From Neisseria bergeri (GTDB taxonomy: Bacteria > Pseudomonadota > Gammaproteobacteria > Burkholderiales > Neisseriaceae): a stretch of 64,000 nt of DNA. The stretch spans positions 1 to 64,000 of the forward strand of contig POWY01000010.1 of the NCBI GenBank assembly GCA_003044455.1, in the 5' to 3' direction. The translations under genes and the position numbers were made by a program. Below are positions 16,641-26,819 of the stretch, in pieces (within the stretch, counting starts at the first letter, position 1; every line of letters starts with the position of its first letter). The notes below the pieces were generated by a model that searched no databases, was not told where the DNA came from, and was given only the letters and a program-made list of their open reading frames with translations.

Positions 16641-18128
16641 ATGTTTAAACGCAGTGTGATTGCAATGGCTTGTATTGTTGCCCTTTCAGCCTGTGGGGGC
16701 GGCGGTGGCGGATCGCCCGATGTTAAGTCGGCGGACACGCTGTCAAAACCTGCCGCCCCTGTTGTTGCCGAAGATGTCGAGGAAGAGGTGCTGCCGAAAG
16801 AAAAGAAAGATGAGGAGGCGGTGAGTGGTGCGCCGCAAGCCGATACACAGGACACACCCACCGGAAAAGGCGGTCAAGATATGGCGGCAGTTTCGGAAGA
16901 AAATACAGGCAATGGCGGTGCGGCAACAGCGGATAATCCCAAAAATGAAGACGAGGGGGCGCAAGATGATATGCCGCAAAATGCCGCCGATACAGACAGT
17001 TTGACACCGAATCACACCCCGGCTTCGAATATGCCTGCCGTAAATATGGAAAACCAAGCACCGGATACCGGGGAATCGGTGCAGCCGGCAAACCAACCGG
17101 ATATGGCAAATGCGGCGGACGGAATGCAGGGGGACGATCCGTCGGCAGGGGAAAATGCCGGCAATACGGCTGCCCAAGGTGCAAATCAAGCCGGAAACAA
17201 TCAAGCCGCCGGTTCTTCAGATTCCACCCCTGCGTCAAACCCTGCCACTACGAATAGCGGCGGTGATTTTGGAAGGACGAACGTGGCTAATGGCGTTTTG
17301 ATTGACGGACCGTCGCAAAATATAACGTTGACCCACTGTAAAGGCGATTCTTGTAGTGGCGATAATTTATTGGATGAAGAAGCACCGTCAAAATCAGAAT
17401 TTGAAAAATTAAGTGATGCAGACAAAATAAATAACTACAAGAAAGATGGGAAGAATAATAATAAATTTGTCGGTTTGGTTGCTGACAGGGTAAAAAAGGA
17501 TGGAACTAACAAATATATCATCTTTTATACGGACAAACCCCCCACTCGTTCTGCACGGTCGAGACGGTCGAGGAGGTCGCTTCCTGCCGAGATGCCGCTA
17601 ATCCCCGTCAATCAGGCGGATACGCTGATTGTCGATGGGGAGGCGGTCAGCCTGACGGGGCATTCCGGCAATATCTTCGCGCCCGAAGGAAATTACCGGT
17701 ATCTGACTTACGGGGCGGAAAAATTACCCGGCGGATCGTATGCCCTCCGTGTGCAAGGCGAACCGGCAAAAGGCGAAATGCTTGCGGGCGCGGCCGTGTA
17801 CAACGGCGAAGTGCTGCATTTCCATACGGAAAACGGCCGCTCGTACCCGACCAGGGGCAGGTTTGCCGCAAAAGTCGATTTCGGCAGCAAATCTGTGGAC
17901 GGCATTATCGACAGTGGCGATGATTTGCATATGGGTACGCAAAAATTCAAAGCCGCCATCGATGGAAACGGCTTTAAGGGGACTTGGACGGAAAATGGCG
18001 GCGGGGATGTTTCCGGAAAGTTTTACGGCCCGGCCGGCGAGGAAGTGGCGGGAAAATACAGCTATCGCCCGACAGATGCGGAAAAGGGCGGATTCGGCGT
18101 GTTTGCCGGCAAAAAAGAGCAGGATTGA
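16641..18128 (+). CDS. nhba: Neisserial heparin-binding antigen NHBA (surface lipoprotein)
   Basis: 495 residues from the ATG at 16641, third of three tandem ATGs, spaced correctly from AAGGAG. Lipoprotein signal ends L-S-A-C with Cys18, followed by a run of glycines. The N-terminal half is low-complexity and rich in Asn, Ala, Pro, Gly and acidic residues, as expected for the variable, disordered part. An Arg-rich stretch ([11 protein letters not shown]) at about residues 302-312 is the heparin-binding and protease-cleaved site. The conserved C-terminal part (L-T-G-H-S-G-N-I onward, ending G-K-K-E-Q-D) forms the small beta-barrel. It is the GNA2132 component of a meningococcal vaccine. The stretch just before the Arg motif is conspicuously AT-rich. 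Confidence 0.97.
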   Translation: MFKRSVIAMACIVALSACGGGGGGSPDVKSADTLSKPAAPVVAEDVEEEVLPKEKKDEEAVSGAPQADTQDTPTGKGGQDMAAVSEENTGNGGAATADNPKNEDEGAQDDMPQNAADTDSLTPNHTPASNMPAVNMENQAPDTGESVQPANQPDMANAADGMQGDDPSAGENAGNTAAQGANQAGNNQAAGSSDSTPASNPATTNSGGDFGRTNVANGVLIDGPSQNITLTHCKGDSCSGDNLLDEEAPSKSEFEKLSDADKINNYKKDGKNNNKFVGLVADRVKKDGTNKYIIFYTDKPPTRSARSRRSRRSLPAEMPLIPVNQADTLIVDGEAVSLTGHSGNIFAPEGNYRYLTYGAEKLPGGSYALRVQGEPAKGEMLAGAAVYNGEVLHFHTENGRSYPTRGRFAAKVDFGSKSVDGIIDSGDDLHMGTQKFKAAIDGNGFKGTWTENGGGDVSGKFYGPAGEEVAGKYSYRPTDAEKGGFGVFAGKKEQD

Positions 18129-18133
18129 TGCTG

Positions 18134-18166
18134 ATGCCGTCTGAAGCAGTGGCGTTCAGACGGCAT
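18134..18166 (+). terminator. nhba terminator
   Basis: An inverted uptake-sequence pair six bases after the nhba stop. It also faces the convergent minus-strand gene ending at 18205. Confidence 0.75.
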
Positions 18167-18204
18167 TGTGATGTTTGGGTCGGCAGATCCGGTTCAAATC
18201 CGCA

Positions 18205-18420
18205 TCAGTTGATAAACCCGTCGTCTTTCATTTTCTTTTCGGAAAAATACTGGCCGCATACCAGCAGGGCGGCGAGGATGATGACAAACAGCCCCGCCAT
18301 AGTCAGTGTGATCTTAAAGAACAATTCCGCTTCGAGAAAAGAAAACCAAAGTTGCACAATCAGCAGCAGCACCCAGCCGGCAAACAGTCCGAGACAGGCA
18401 TAAACGCCGAGCTTAAACAC
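18205..18420 (-). CDS. Small two-segment inner-membrane protein of unknown function
   Basis: 71 residues with two clear hydrophobic segments (about 5-28 and 36-58) and a charged C terminus (E-K-K-M-K-D-D). No family is recognised. It overlaps the end of the DUF4177-like gene by eight bases, so the pair is translationally coupled. Its codon use and position make it a real gene, but the function is unknown. Confidence 0.65.
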   Translation of the reverse strand: MFKLGVYACLGLFAGWVLLLIVQLWFSFLEAELFFKITLTMAGLFVIILAALLVCGQYFSEKKMKDDGFIN

Positions 18421-18628
18421 GATCCCGCTCCAAAATGACGACGTAGGCTTCGCGTTTGAAAAACAGCAGCATACGGCGCAAATCTTTTTCCATCGTTACG
18501 ACCCGCCAGCCTTCGGGGGTTTGTTTGTTGAGGAACGCGCTGAAATTGACGGGGTTGACCTTTGCCGCGCCGAAAAACAGGCTGGACAACAGGCTTTCCT
18601 GATAAATGACGACTTTGTATTCTTTCAT
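18413..18628 (-). CDS. DUF4177-like small protein
   Basis: 71 residues resembling DUF4177: M-K-E-Y-K-V-V, then F-S-A-F-L-N-K, then E-G-W-R-V-V-T-M, ending V-V-I-L-E-R. The function of the family is unknown. Its ATG and ribosome-binding site (AAGGAAA) are supplied by the REP2-type repeat at 18626-18763, so its expression should follow that element. It overlaps the next gene by eight bases. Confidence 0.7.
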   Translation of the reverse strand: MKEYKVVIYQESLLSSLFFGAAKVNPVNFSAFLNKQTPEGWRVVTMEKDLRRMLLFFKREAYVVILERDRV

Positions 18629-18763
18629 CGTATTTCCTTTTCGGTTGAAACACCGCCCTTTGGGGCGGCAGGATCAGACTTTATTTGGGAGGGGCGTAAC
18701 CCCTTCCAAATCAGGACGATACATAGGGCGGTGCTTTATGTGCCGTCCTGTGTGTTGAAACAT
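18626..18763 (-). repeat. REP2-type repeat, copy A
   Basis: About 138 bases nearly identical to copies at 20211 and 43177. Read on the minus strand it ends CCGAAAAGGAAATACGATG, giving a ribosome-binding site and the start codon of the downstream gene. Internal hairpins (CCGCCC/GGGCGG) are conserved. REP2 elements of meningococcus are described as carrying a -24/-12-like promoter and a ribosome-binding site, and as being induced on host-cell contact. Confidence 0.8.
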
Positions 18764-18777
18764 AGGATTCCTTTAAC

Positions 18778-18807
18778 TAAGGGATTGCCTTTTCAGACAA
18801 TCCCTTA
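18778..18807 (-). terminator. argG terminator
   Basis: TAAGGGATTG and CAATCCCTTA form a perfect ten-base stem with a ten-base loop, 27 bases beyond the argG stop codon. A T-tract is not obvious on the minus strand. Confidence 0.6.
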
Positions 18808-18834
18808 AATTGCAGCGATGCAATGCGGTGAAAC

Positions 18835-20348
<1,514 letters not shown>

Positions 20349-20386
20349 TATCTTATAAATATAACCCATTGTCAGCCGTCAAGGCC

Positions 20387-20570
20387 GTCTGAAAAGAAGC
20401 CTGACCCGTTTCGTTGAAAATCTTTTCAGACAACCTTTACACCATCCGCAACCCGCCCCCTCCCCTGCGGGGGAGGGTTGGGGAGAGGGTGCAGACAGCA
20501 GCCCTTAAGCAAACGCTGCCTGAAAAACGCAAGCTCGACCCTCTCTCTAACCCTCTCCCACGGGAGAGGG
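20387..20570. repeat. GC-rich inverted repeats between argG and the next gene
   Basis: Three nested structures: GTCTGAAAAGA/TCTTTTCAGAC (20387-20431), CCCTCCCC/GGGGAGGG (about 20458-20477) and CCCTCTCCC/GGGAGAGGG (20551-20570). Partial complementarity also exists between the last two. They occupy the divergent interval between argG and the gene at 20626; function unknown. Confidence 0.6.
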
Positions 20571-20625
20571 AACAAATCACAGCACCATCGACATTTTCAG
20601 ACGGCATCGGTAAAGAAACCCATCT

Positions 20626-21426
20626 ATGAACGCGTTCAACCTCATCATCATCGGCGACGAAATTCTGCACGGCAGCCGCCAAGACAAGCATTTCGCCTTT
20701 TTCAAATCCCTGCTCGAATCCAAAGGGCTGAAGCTCAATCAGGTGCAATACCTGCCCGACGAACCCGATTTGCTGGTCAAACAGCTGCGTCGCAGCTTTT
20801 CAGACGGCATACCGACGTTTGTTACCGGCGGCATCGGTGCCACGCCCGACGACCACACGCGCCAAGCCGCAGCGGCTGCTTTGGATTTGCCTGTCGTCCG
20901 CCACGCGCAAGCCGCCGGGTTTATCGAAGCCGTTACCCTGAAACGTGGCGAGCCGCTTGATTCGCCGGAACACGCCCAACGCCTGAAAATGGCAGATTTT
21001 CCCGAAGGCGCGGAATTGGTGCCTAATCCGTTTAATAATATCGCCGGATTTTCCATCCGCGAGCATTATTTCTTCCCCGGCTTTCCCGTGATGGCGCACC
21101 CGATGGCGGAATGGGTTTTGGAAACTTATTACGCCGGCCGCTTCAACCAAACCGAACACGGCAGCCGCAGCGTGTATGTGTTCGAGCAGCCCGAATCGCG
21201 CATTACGCCGCTTATGGAGCATATCGAGCAAACTTATCCCGGCGTGCGTTCGTACAGCCTGCCCAGCGTCGGTTGGACGCATTCAGACGGCACGCAGGTC
21301 AAACCGCACATTGAGTTCGGCATCAAAGCCGAAGGAGAAGCCGTCAACCTTTTGGACGCGGCGTGGGCGGAAGTGTTGCACAGCTTGGACGGATTGGGAG
21401 CAGAGCTGAAAAATCGGGTAAACTGA
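20626..21426 (+). CDS. Molybdopterin-binding (MoaB/CinA-N-like) domain protein
   Basis: 266 residues. The N-terminal 170 residues carry the MoCF-binding fold shared by MoaB, MogA and the CinA N terminus: N-L-I-I-I-G-D-E-I-L-H-G-S, then F-V-T-G-G-I-G-A-T-P-D-D-H-T-R. The C-terminal nicotinamide-nucleotide amidase domain of true CinA is absent; residues 170-266 are a smaller alpha/beta tail. The substrate is unknown, and the fold alone does not prove a role in molybdenum cofactor synthesis. It is 39 bases upstream of the S49 peptidase gene on the same strand. Confidence 0.8.
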   Translation: MNAFNLIIIGDEILHGSRQDKHFAFFKSLLESKGLKLNQVQYLPDEPDLLVKQLRRSFSDGIPTFVTGGIGATPDDHTRQAAAAALDLPVVRHAQAAGFIEAVTLKRGEPLDSPEHAQRLKMADFPEGAELVPNPFNNIAGFSIREHYFFPGFPVMAHPMAEWVLETYYAGRFNQTEHGSRSVYVFEQPESRITPLMEHIEQTYPGVRSYSLPSVGWTHSDGTQVKPHIEFGIKAEGEAVNLLDAAWAEVLHSLDGLGAELKNRVN

Positions 21427-21465
21427 AAACCGTTTGCCCAAATCGGACGATATTTAAGGAAAACC

Positions 21466-22452
21466 ATGCAATACCGAATCAGAAGAGAAAACGAAGCACC
21501 CGAAGCAAAAAATGCGGGGGAAACCTTATGGGAGCGCGACATCATGCGCGAAGTGCTGCTGTCCGCCTATCGGGACAGGCGCAGGGAGCGGATGTGGAAA
21601 AACATCTGGCGCGCCGTCAGCACCCTGATTCTGGTTGCCCTGATTGCAGGCATTTTCCAAAAAGACGAAGCCGCATTGCAGTTGGCGGGCAATACGCCGC
21701 ATACGGCAGTCGTCAACCTGTACGGCGAAATCGGCAACGGCGTAGAAGACCAGGTCAAAAAACTCAAAGACGGTATGGAAGCCGCCTACAAAAATCCGCA
21801 GGCAAAAGCCATCGTCATCCGCGCCAACAGCCCCGGCGGTTCGCCCGTCGTCTCCAACACCGCTTTTGAAGAAATACGCCGTCTGAAGGCGCAACATCCC
21901 GGCATCCCCGTTTATCTCGTGGCGGAGGATATGTGCGCGTCCAGCTGCTACTACATCGCGGCGGCGGCGGACAAAATCTATGCCGACCCGTCCAGCATCG
22001 TCGGCAGCATCGGCGTTATCGGCAGCAGTTTCGACGCGACCGGCCTGATGGAAAAAATCGGCGTAAAACGCAGGGTTAAAATTGCGGGCAGCAACAAAGG
22101 TATGGGCGATCCGTTTTCGCCCGAAACGCCCGAACAGTCGAAAATCTGGGAAGAAATGCTGACCGGCATACACGGCGAGTTCATCAAAGCCGTCAAAACC
22201 GGACGCGGCGGCCGCCTCAAATTCCGACAATATCCCGACGTGTTCAGCGGTCGCGTGTACACAGGCGCGGACGCGCAGAAAGTCGGGCTGGTGGACGGAC
22301 TCGGCAATATTTACAGCGTGGCGCGAGACGTGGTCAAAGCCCCCGATGTGGTGGATTACACCCCGAAGGACGATTTCGGCAGAATCTTGGGCAGACGCTT
22401 CGGCGCAGAACTCAAAGCCGGCGTGCGCGAAGCCCTGCAATCCCTCCAATAA
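21466..22452 (+). CDS. sppA: S49-family signal peptide peptidase (SppA-like)
   Basis: 328 residues, the single-domain form. A basic N-terminal cytoplasmic segment is followed by one membrane anchor at about residues 46-64. The ClpP-like fold shows I-R-A-N-S-P-G-G-S-P, the nucleophile region M-C-A-S-S-C (Ser159/160) and V-G-S-I-G-V-I-G, with the general-base Lys211 in G-S-N-K-G-M. It degrades membrane-retained signal peptides and possibly small membrane proteins. It ends before a palindrome and a terminator. Confidence 0.9.
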   Translation: MQYRIRRENEAPEAKNAGETLWERDIMREVLLSAYRDRRRERMWKNIWRAVSTLILVALIAGIFQKDEAALQLAGNTPHTAVVNLYGEIGNGVEDQVKKLKDGMEAAYKNPQAKAIVIRANSPGGSPVVSNTAFEEIRRLKAQHPGIPVYLVAEDMCASSCYYIAAAADKIYADPSSIVGSIGVIGSSFDATGLMEKIGVKRRVKIAGSNKGMGDPFSPETPEQSKIWEEMLTGIHGEFIKAVKTGRGGRLKFRQYPDVFSGRVYTGADAQKVGLVDGLGNIYSVARDVVKAPDVVDYTPKDDFGRILGRRFGAELKAGVREALQSLQ

Positions 22453-22466
22453 CGCTTTCCGCCGGA

Positions 22467-22494
22467 TATAGTGGTTTAAATTCAAACCACTATA
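22467..22494. repeat. 28-bp perfect palindrome resembling fused Correia termini
   Basis: It begins TATAGTGGTTTAAA and is its own inverse complement apart from the centre. It matches the outer ends of Correia elements (TATAGTGG) without any interior. It could be a minimal element or an excision remnant. Confidence 0.65.
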
Positions 22495-22497
22495 CCG

Positions 22498-22526
22498 ATG
22501 CCGTCTGAAAGGTTTTCAGACGGCAT
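22498..22526 (+). terminator. sppA terminator
   Basis: An inverted uptake-sequence pair followed by TTTTTTT. Beyond it, 22527-22831 has no gene and should hold the nuo promoter region. Confidence 0.85.
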
Positions 22527-22690
22527 TTTTTTGCATGGTAGGGTGATATTTGTGAAACGGTAATATGAAAACAGAACGCTTGTCGCGCGGTTTGTACCGT
22601 GCCAGTCTGTACGAAGGCAGTAATAAAGATAGAAACGTTTTGTTTTTATAGGATTGGCGCGAAACAGACGGTCCGGTGTTCTTGAAATCA

Positions 22691-22710
22691 AATAAGAATC
22701 GTTATCATAA
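22691..22710. promoter_or_regulatory. Fur-box-like site upstream of nuoA
   Basis: AATAAGAATCGTTATCATAA resembles the Fur consensus built from GATAAT/ATTATC hexamers, matching about 11 of 19 positions. It lies about 120 bases before nuoA. Meningococcal nuo genes are reported to be activated by Fur with iron; that is recalled knowledge, and the exact site is inferred. Confidence 0.45.
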
Positions 22711-22831
22711 CATGATTGTATTTATTGGGTTTTTTTGGGCGTTTTGCCGATATTTACCTTTTAATGGTTTTTGAAATTCGCTAAAATACGAAATTATTGT
22801 AGAAATTTTGTTAACGGATTTGGGTGTAACC

Positions 22832-23188
22832 ATGTTGTCCGCTTACTTTCCCGTCTTTGTCTTTATCCTCGTCGGCCTCGCGGCCGGCGTGCTGTTTATC
22901 CTGCTCGGCACGATTTTAGGCCCGAAACGCCACTACGCCGAAAAAGACGCGCCTTACGAATGCGGTTTTGAAGCCTTTGAAAACGCAAGGATGAAGTTCG
23001 ACGTGCGCTATTACCTCGTCGCCATCCTCTTTATCCTCTTCGATTTGGAGGTTGCGTTTATGCTGCCGTGGGCGGTCGTGTTCAAAGATTTGGGCGCATA
23101 CGGCTTCTGGTCTATGCTGGTGTTTATCGTCGTTCTGACGGTAGGCTTTGTTTACGAATGGAAAAAAGGTGCGCTGGAATGGGAATAG
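22832..23188 (+). CDS. nuoA: NADH-quinone oxidoreductase subunit A
   Basis: 118 residues from the ATG at 22832, the standard NuoA length and start (M-L-S-A-Y-F-P-V). Three membrane helices and the conserved Y-E-C-G-F-E-A-F-E and [15 protein letters not shown] segments are present. It is part of the complex I membrane arm near the quinone site. First of the nuo genes; it overlaps nuoB by ten bases. Confidence 0.97.
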   Translation: MLSAYFPVFVFILVGLAAGVLFILLGTILGPKRHYAEKDAPYECGFEAFENARMKFDVRYYLVAILFILFDLEVAFMLPWAVVFKDLGAYGFWSMLVFIVVLTVGFVYEWKKGALEWE

Positions 23189-23661
23189 AAGGCGTTTTGA
23201 AAAAAGGTTTCATCACCACCAGCGCGGATACGGTGTTGAACTATATGCGTACCGGTTCGTTGTGGCCGGTTACTTTCGGCTTGGCCTGCTGCGCCGTGGA
23301 AATGATGCACGCGGGTATGGCGCGTTACGACCTTGACCGTTTCGGCATTATTTTCCGTCCGTCCCCCCGTCAGGCCGACCTGATGATTGTGGCGGGTACG
23401 CTCACCAATAAAATGGCGCCCGCCCTGCGTCGCGTGTACGACCAGCTCGCCGAGCCGCGCTGGGTATTGTCCATGGGTTCGTGTGCCAACGGCGGCGGCT
23501 ATTATCATTATTCTTATTCCGTCGTGCGCGGTGCCGACCGCGTCGTGCCGGTGGACGTTTATGTGCCGGGTTGCCCGCCGACTGCGGAAGCCCTGATTTA
23601 CGGCCTGATTCAGCTCCAACAAAAAATCAAGCGCACTTCCACCATCGCGCGTGACGAGTAA
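23179..23661 (+). CDS. nuoB: NADH-quinone oxidoreductase subunit B
   Basis: 160 residues. It holds the terminal [4Fe-4S] cluster N2: tandem cysteines in L-A-C-C-A-V-E, then G-S-C-A-N-G-G-G and V-P-G-C-P-P. It passes electrons to quinone. The start at 23179 lies within the end of nuoA, giving coupled translation. Confidence 0.97.
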   Translation: MGIEGVLKKGFITTSADTVLNYMRTGSLWPVTFGLACCAVEMMHAGMARYDLDRFGIIFRPSPRQADLMIVAGTLTNKMAPALRRVYDQLAEPRWVLSMGSCANGGGYYHYSYSVVRGADRVVPVDVYVPGCPPTAEALIYGLIQLQQKIKRTSTIARDE

Positions 23662-23673
23662 GGAGAGGACGAT

Positions 23674-24267
23674 ATGGCAAGCATTCAAAACTTATACGAA
23701 ACCGTCAGCCGCGTTCTCGGCAATCAGGCAAGCAAAGTCATTTCCGCTTTGGGCGAGATTACCGTCGAGTGTCTGCCCGAGCACTATATTTCAGTCATGA
23801 CCGCACTGCGCGACCATGAAGAGCTGCATTTCGAGCTCTTGGTTGACTTGTGCGGTGTCGATTACAGCACTTACAAAAACGAAGTATGGCAGGGCAAACG
23901 CTTTGCCGTCGTCAGTCAGCTGCTTTCCGTTAAAAACAATCAACGCATCCGTGTACGCGTCTGGGTTTCAGACGACGATTTCCCCGTAGTCGAATCCGTA
24001 GTCGATATTTACAACAGCGCGGATTGGTACGAGCGCGAAGCCTTCGATATGTACGGCATCATGTTCAACAACCACCCGGACTTGCGCCGCATCCTGACCG
24101 ATTACGGTTTTGTCGGACATCCGTTCCGCAAAGACTTCCCGATTTCCGGCTATGTGGAAATGCGTTACGACGAAGAGCAAAAACGCGTGATTTACCAACC
24201 CGTTACCATCGAGCCGCGCGAGATCACGCCGCGTATCGTCCGTGAGGAGAACTACGGTGGCCAATAA
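23674..24267 (+). CDS. nuoC: NADH-quinone oxidoreductase subunit C
   Basis: 197 residues, separate from NuoD rather than fused as in E. coli. The family signature [14 protein letters not shown] and [14 protein letters not shown] is complete. A hydrophilic subunit of the peripheral arm. It has a strong AAGGAG ribosome-binding site and overlaps nuoD by 11 bases. Confidence 0.97.
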   Translation: MASIQNLYETVSRVLGNQASKVISALGEITVECLPEHYISVMTALRDHEELHFELLVDLCGVDYSTYKNEVWQGKRFAVVSQLLSVKNNQRIRVRVWVSDDDFPVVESVVDIYNSADWYEREAFDMYGIMFNNHPDLRRILTDYGFVGHPFRKDFPISGYVEMRYDEEQKRVIYQPVTIEPREITPRIVREENYGGQ

Positions 24268-25513
24268 ATTAAGAAACTACACCATCAACTTCGGCCCGCA
24301 ACACCCTGCGGCGCACGGCGTATTGCGTATGATTTTGGAGTTGGACGGCGAACAAATCGTCCGTGCCGACCCGCATATCGGCCTCCTGCACCGAGGTACT
24401 GAAAAACTGGCGGAAACCAAAACCTACCTGCAAGCCCTGCCTTATATGGACCGCTTGGACTACGTTTCCATGATGGTCAACGAGCAGGCGTATTGCTTGG
24501 CGGTAGAAAAACTCGCCGGAATTGATGTGCCTATCCGCGCCCAATATATCCGCGTGATGTTCGCCGAAGTAACGCGCATCCTCAATCATTTGATGGGCAT
24601 CGGTTCGCACGCATTCGACATTGGTGCGATGACCGCCATCCTTTATGCCTTCCGCGACCGCGAAGAGCTGATGGACTTGTACGAAGCCGTGTCCGGCGCA
24701 CGTATGCACGCAGCCTACTTCCGTCCCGGCGGCGTTTACCGCGACCTGCCCGACTTCATGCCCAAATACGAGAGCAGCAAATTCCGCAACGCCAAAGTAT
24801 TGAAGCAGCTCAATGAATCCCGCGAAGGCACGATGCTCGACTTTATCGATGCCTTCTGCGAACGTTTCCCGAAAAACATCGACACACTCGAAACCCTCCT
24901 GACCGACAACCGCATCTGGAAACAGCGTACCGTCGGCATCGGCGTCGTCTTCCCCGAACGCGCCATGCAAAAAGGCTTTACCGGCGTGATGTTGCGCGGT
25001 TCGGGCGTGGAATGGGACGTGCGTAAGAAACAGCCGTATGAAGTGTACGACAAAATGGATTTCGATATTCCCGTCGGCGTGAACGGCGACTGCTACGACC
25101 GTTACCTCTGCCGTATGGAAGAAATGCGTCAATCCGTACGCATCATCAAACAATGTTCCGAGTGGTTGCGTGTTAATCCGGGTCCGGTCATTACCGTAAA
25201 CCACAAATTCGCTCCGCCCAAACGTACTGAAATGAAAACAGGTATGGAAGACCTGATTCACCATTTCAAACTCTTTACCGAAGGTATGCACGTTCCCGAG
25301 GGCGAGACCTACACCGCTGTCGAACACCCGAAAGGCGAGTTCGGCGTTTATATCATTTCAGACGGCGCAAACAAACCCTACCGCCTGAAAATCCGCGCAC
25401 CCGGCTTCGCCCACCTGCAAGGCATGGACGAAATGGCAAAAGGCCACATGCTCGCCGACGTCGTTGCCATCATCGGTACGCAGGACATCGTATTCGGGGA
25501 GGTTGACCGATAA
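24257..25513 (+). CDS. nuoD: NADH-quinone oxidoreductase subunit D
   Basis: 418 residues from the GTG at 24257, chosen because GAGGAG lies just upstream and the protein then begins [20 protein letters not shown], the standard NuoD start. This 49-kDa subunit lines the quinone pocket; the H-P-A-A-H-G loop and the C-terminal D-I-V-F-G-E-V-D-R are as expected. Its stop overlaps the nuoE start by one base. Confidence 0.97.
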   Translation: MANKLRNYTINFGPQHPAAHGVLRMILELDGEQIVRADPHIGLLHRGTEKLAETKTYLQALPYMDRLDYVSMMVNEQAYCLAVEKLAGIDVPIRAQYIRVMFAEVTRILNHLMGIGSHAFDIGAMTAILYAFRDREELMDLYEAVSGARMHAAYFRPGGVYRDLPDFMPKYESSKFRNAKVLKQLNESREGTMLDFIDAFCERFPKNIDTLETLLTDNRIWKQRTVGIGVVFPERAMQKGFTGVMLRGSGVEWDVRKKQPYEVYDKMDFDIPVGVNGDCYDRYLCRMEEMRQSVRIIKQCSEWLRVNPGPVITVNHKFAPPKRTEMKTGMEDLIHHFKLFTEGMHVPEGETYTAVEHPKGEFGVYIISDGANKPYRLKIRAPGFAHLQGMDEMAKGHMLADVVAIIGTQDIVFGEVDR

Positions 25514-25986
25514 TGTTATCCGCAGAATCCTTAAAACAAATTGACATCGAGTTGGCGAAATATCCCGCCGACCAACGCCGTTCCGCCATCATGGGCGCGT
25601 TGCGTATCGCCCAAACCGAAAAAGGCTGGCTCGCCCCCGAAACCATCGCCTTTGTTGCCGACTACATCGGCATCTCGCCTGCACAAGCCTACGAAGTCGC
25701 TACCTTCTACAATATGTACGATCTTGAGCCTGTCGGCAAATACAAACTGACCGTTTGTACCAACCTGCCCTGCGCCCTGCGCGGCGGTATGGCTACCGGC
25801 GAATACCTCAAACAAAAACTCGGTATCGGCTACGGCGAAACCACGCCCGACGGCAAATTTACCCTTGTCGAAGGCGAATGCATGGGCGCATGTGGCGATG
25901 CCCCCGTTATGCTGGTCAACAACCACAGCATGTGCAGCTTTATGACCGAAGAGGCGATTGAGAAGAAATTAGCAGAATTAGAATAG
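25513..25986 (+). CDS. nuoE: NADH-quinone oxidoreductase subunit E
   Basis: 157 residues. It carries the [2Fe-2S] cluster N1a, with cysteines in C-T-N-L-P-C and C-M-G-A-C-G-D-A-P. It forms the NADH-oxidising module with NuoF and NuoG. The start overlaps nuoD by one base. Unlike most nuo operons, a non-nuo gene follows before nuoF. Confidence 0.96.
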   Translation: MLSAESLKQIDIELAKYPADQRRSAIMGALRIAQTEKGWLAPETIAFVADYIGISPAQAYEVATFYNMYDLEPVGKYKLTVCTNLPCALRGGMATGEYLKQKLGIGYGETTPDGKFTLVEGECMGACGDAPVMLVNNHSMCSFMTEEAIEKKLAELE

Positions 25987-26084
25987 ATTATCCGGATGCA
26001 GCCGGGTTTGTAATCAAATTTAAACGGTTATTCCAAAATTCTAAATTGTGATTTTAAAAAGTAACAATAAAAAAGGAGTGGTTG

Positions 26085-26660
26085 ATGAGGGGGGTAATTG
26101 TTAAATGGGATGACGAAAAAGGTTATGGTTTTATACGGATAGATGGCGGTAACAAAGAAATTTTCTGCCATATTTCCGACTTTTCCCCAAGAAACCCACG
26201 TCCTGAAATTAACGAGGTGGTTGGTTTTGAAGTGGTTTCAGACGGCAAGGGAAGATTTTCTGCAAAACAGATACGCTATCTGAATCGGGAGCGCGCAGTT
26301 TCTCCCGTGTACCGCAAGAAACATCGAAAAGACGAGGAATCTCCCACTTCGATTGTTCGGGTTGTGCTGTCTTTGTTGGTCGGTTTGCTGCTTGTTTCGG
26401 CAATCGGCTATAAGGCGTATCAATATGCGTCAGAGAAGCTGACTCCGAAACAGGAAAATACGCCGGTTAAAACACAAGTATTGCCCGAAATAAAACGGCA
26501 GCAGCCCGACAGCAGCCCATACCGTTGCGACGGCAGGCAATATTGCCCACAAATGACTTCGTGCGAAGAAGCCAAATGGTTTGTAAGGAACTGTTCCGAT
26601 ACCAAGATGGACGGCGATGGCGACGGCATTCCGTGTGAAAATATGTGCAGCGGATGGTAA
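26085..26660 (+). CDS. Cold-shock-domain / Excalibur-domain membrane protein
   Basis: 191 residues from the ATG at 26085, preceded by AAGGAG. Residues 1-70 are a cold-shock domain (G-V-I-V-K-W-D-D-E-K-G-Y-G-F-I, I-F-C-H-I-S-D-F). One membrane helix lies at about 88-110. The C-terminal 45 residues are an Excalibur-type domain with four cysteines and D-G-D-G-D-G-I-P-C-E, a calcium-binding motif. The nucleic-acid-binding part would face the cytoplasm and the calcium part the periplasm. It interrupts nuoE and nuoF on the same strand. Its role in relation to complex I is unknown; position alone does not make it a subunit. Confidence 0.8.
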   Translation: MRGVIVKWDDEKGYGFIRIDGGNKEIFCHISDFSPRNPRPEINEVVGFEVVSDGKGRFSAKQIRYLNRERAVSPVYRKKHRKDEESPTSIVRVVLSLLVGLLLVSAIGYKAYQYASEKLTPKQENTPVKTQVLPEIKRQQPDSSPYRCDGRQYCPQMTSCEEAKWFVRNCSDTKMDGDGDGIPCENMCSGW

Positions 26661-26721
26661 TTTTGATTGATGACGGGAAGAACAAACACAGGTTTGGTTC
26701 AGATTAAACGAAGACAGGAAA

Positions 26722-26759
26722 ATGCCGTCTGAAAACAGACGAACCGTTTCAGACGGCAT
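26722..26759 (+). terminator. Inverted uptake-sequence pair inside the nuo cluster
   Basis: A ten-base-plus stem between the Excalibur gene and nuoF. No T-tract follows, so it may attenuate rather than stop transcription. If it is strong, nuoF-N need their own promoter. Confidence 0.55.
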
Positions 26760-26819
26760 CAGGAACATTGAGACGGCAGGCAGCCGCAACCGATACGAAA
26801 ACAAACAGGCACACCAAAA

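Noticed and set aside
18640-18763. Small frames read across REP2 copies as proteins
   Set aside because: The same peptide appears at all three repeats with frame breaks; they are repeat-derived and not genes.
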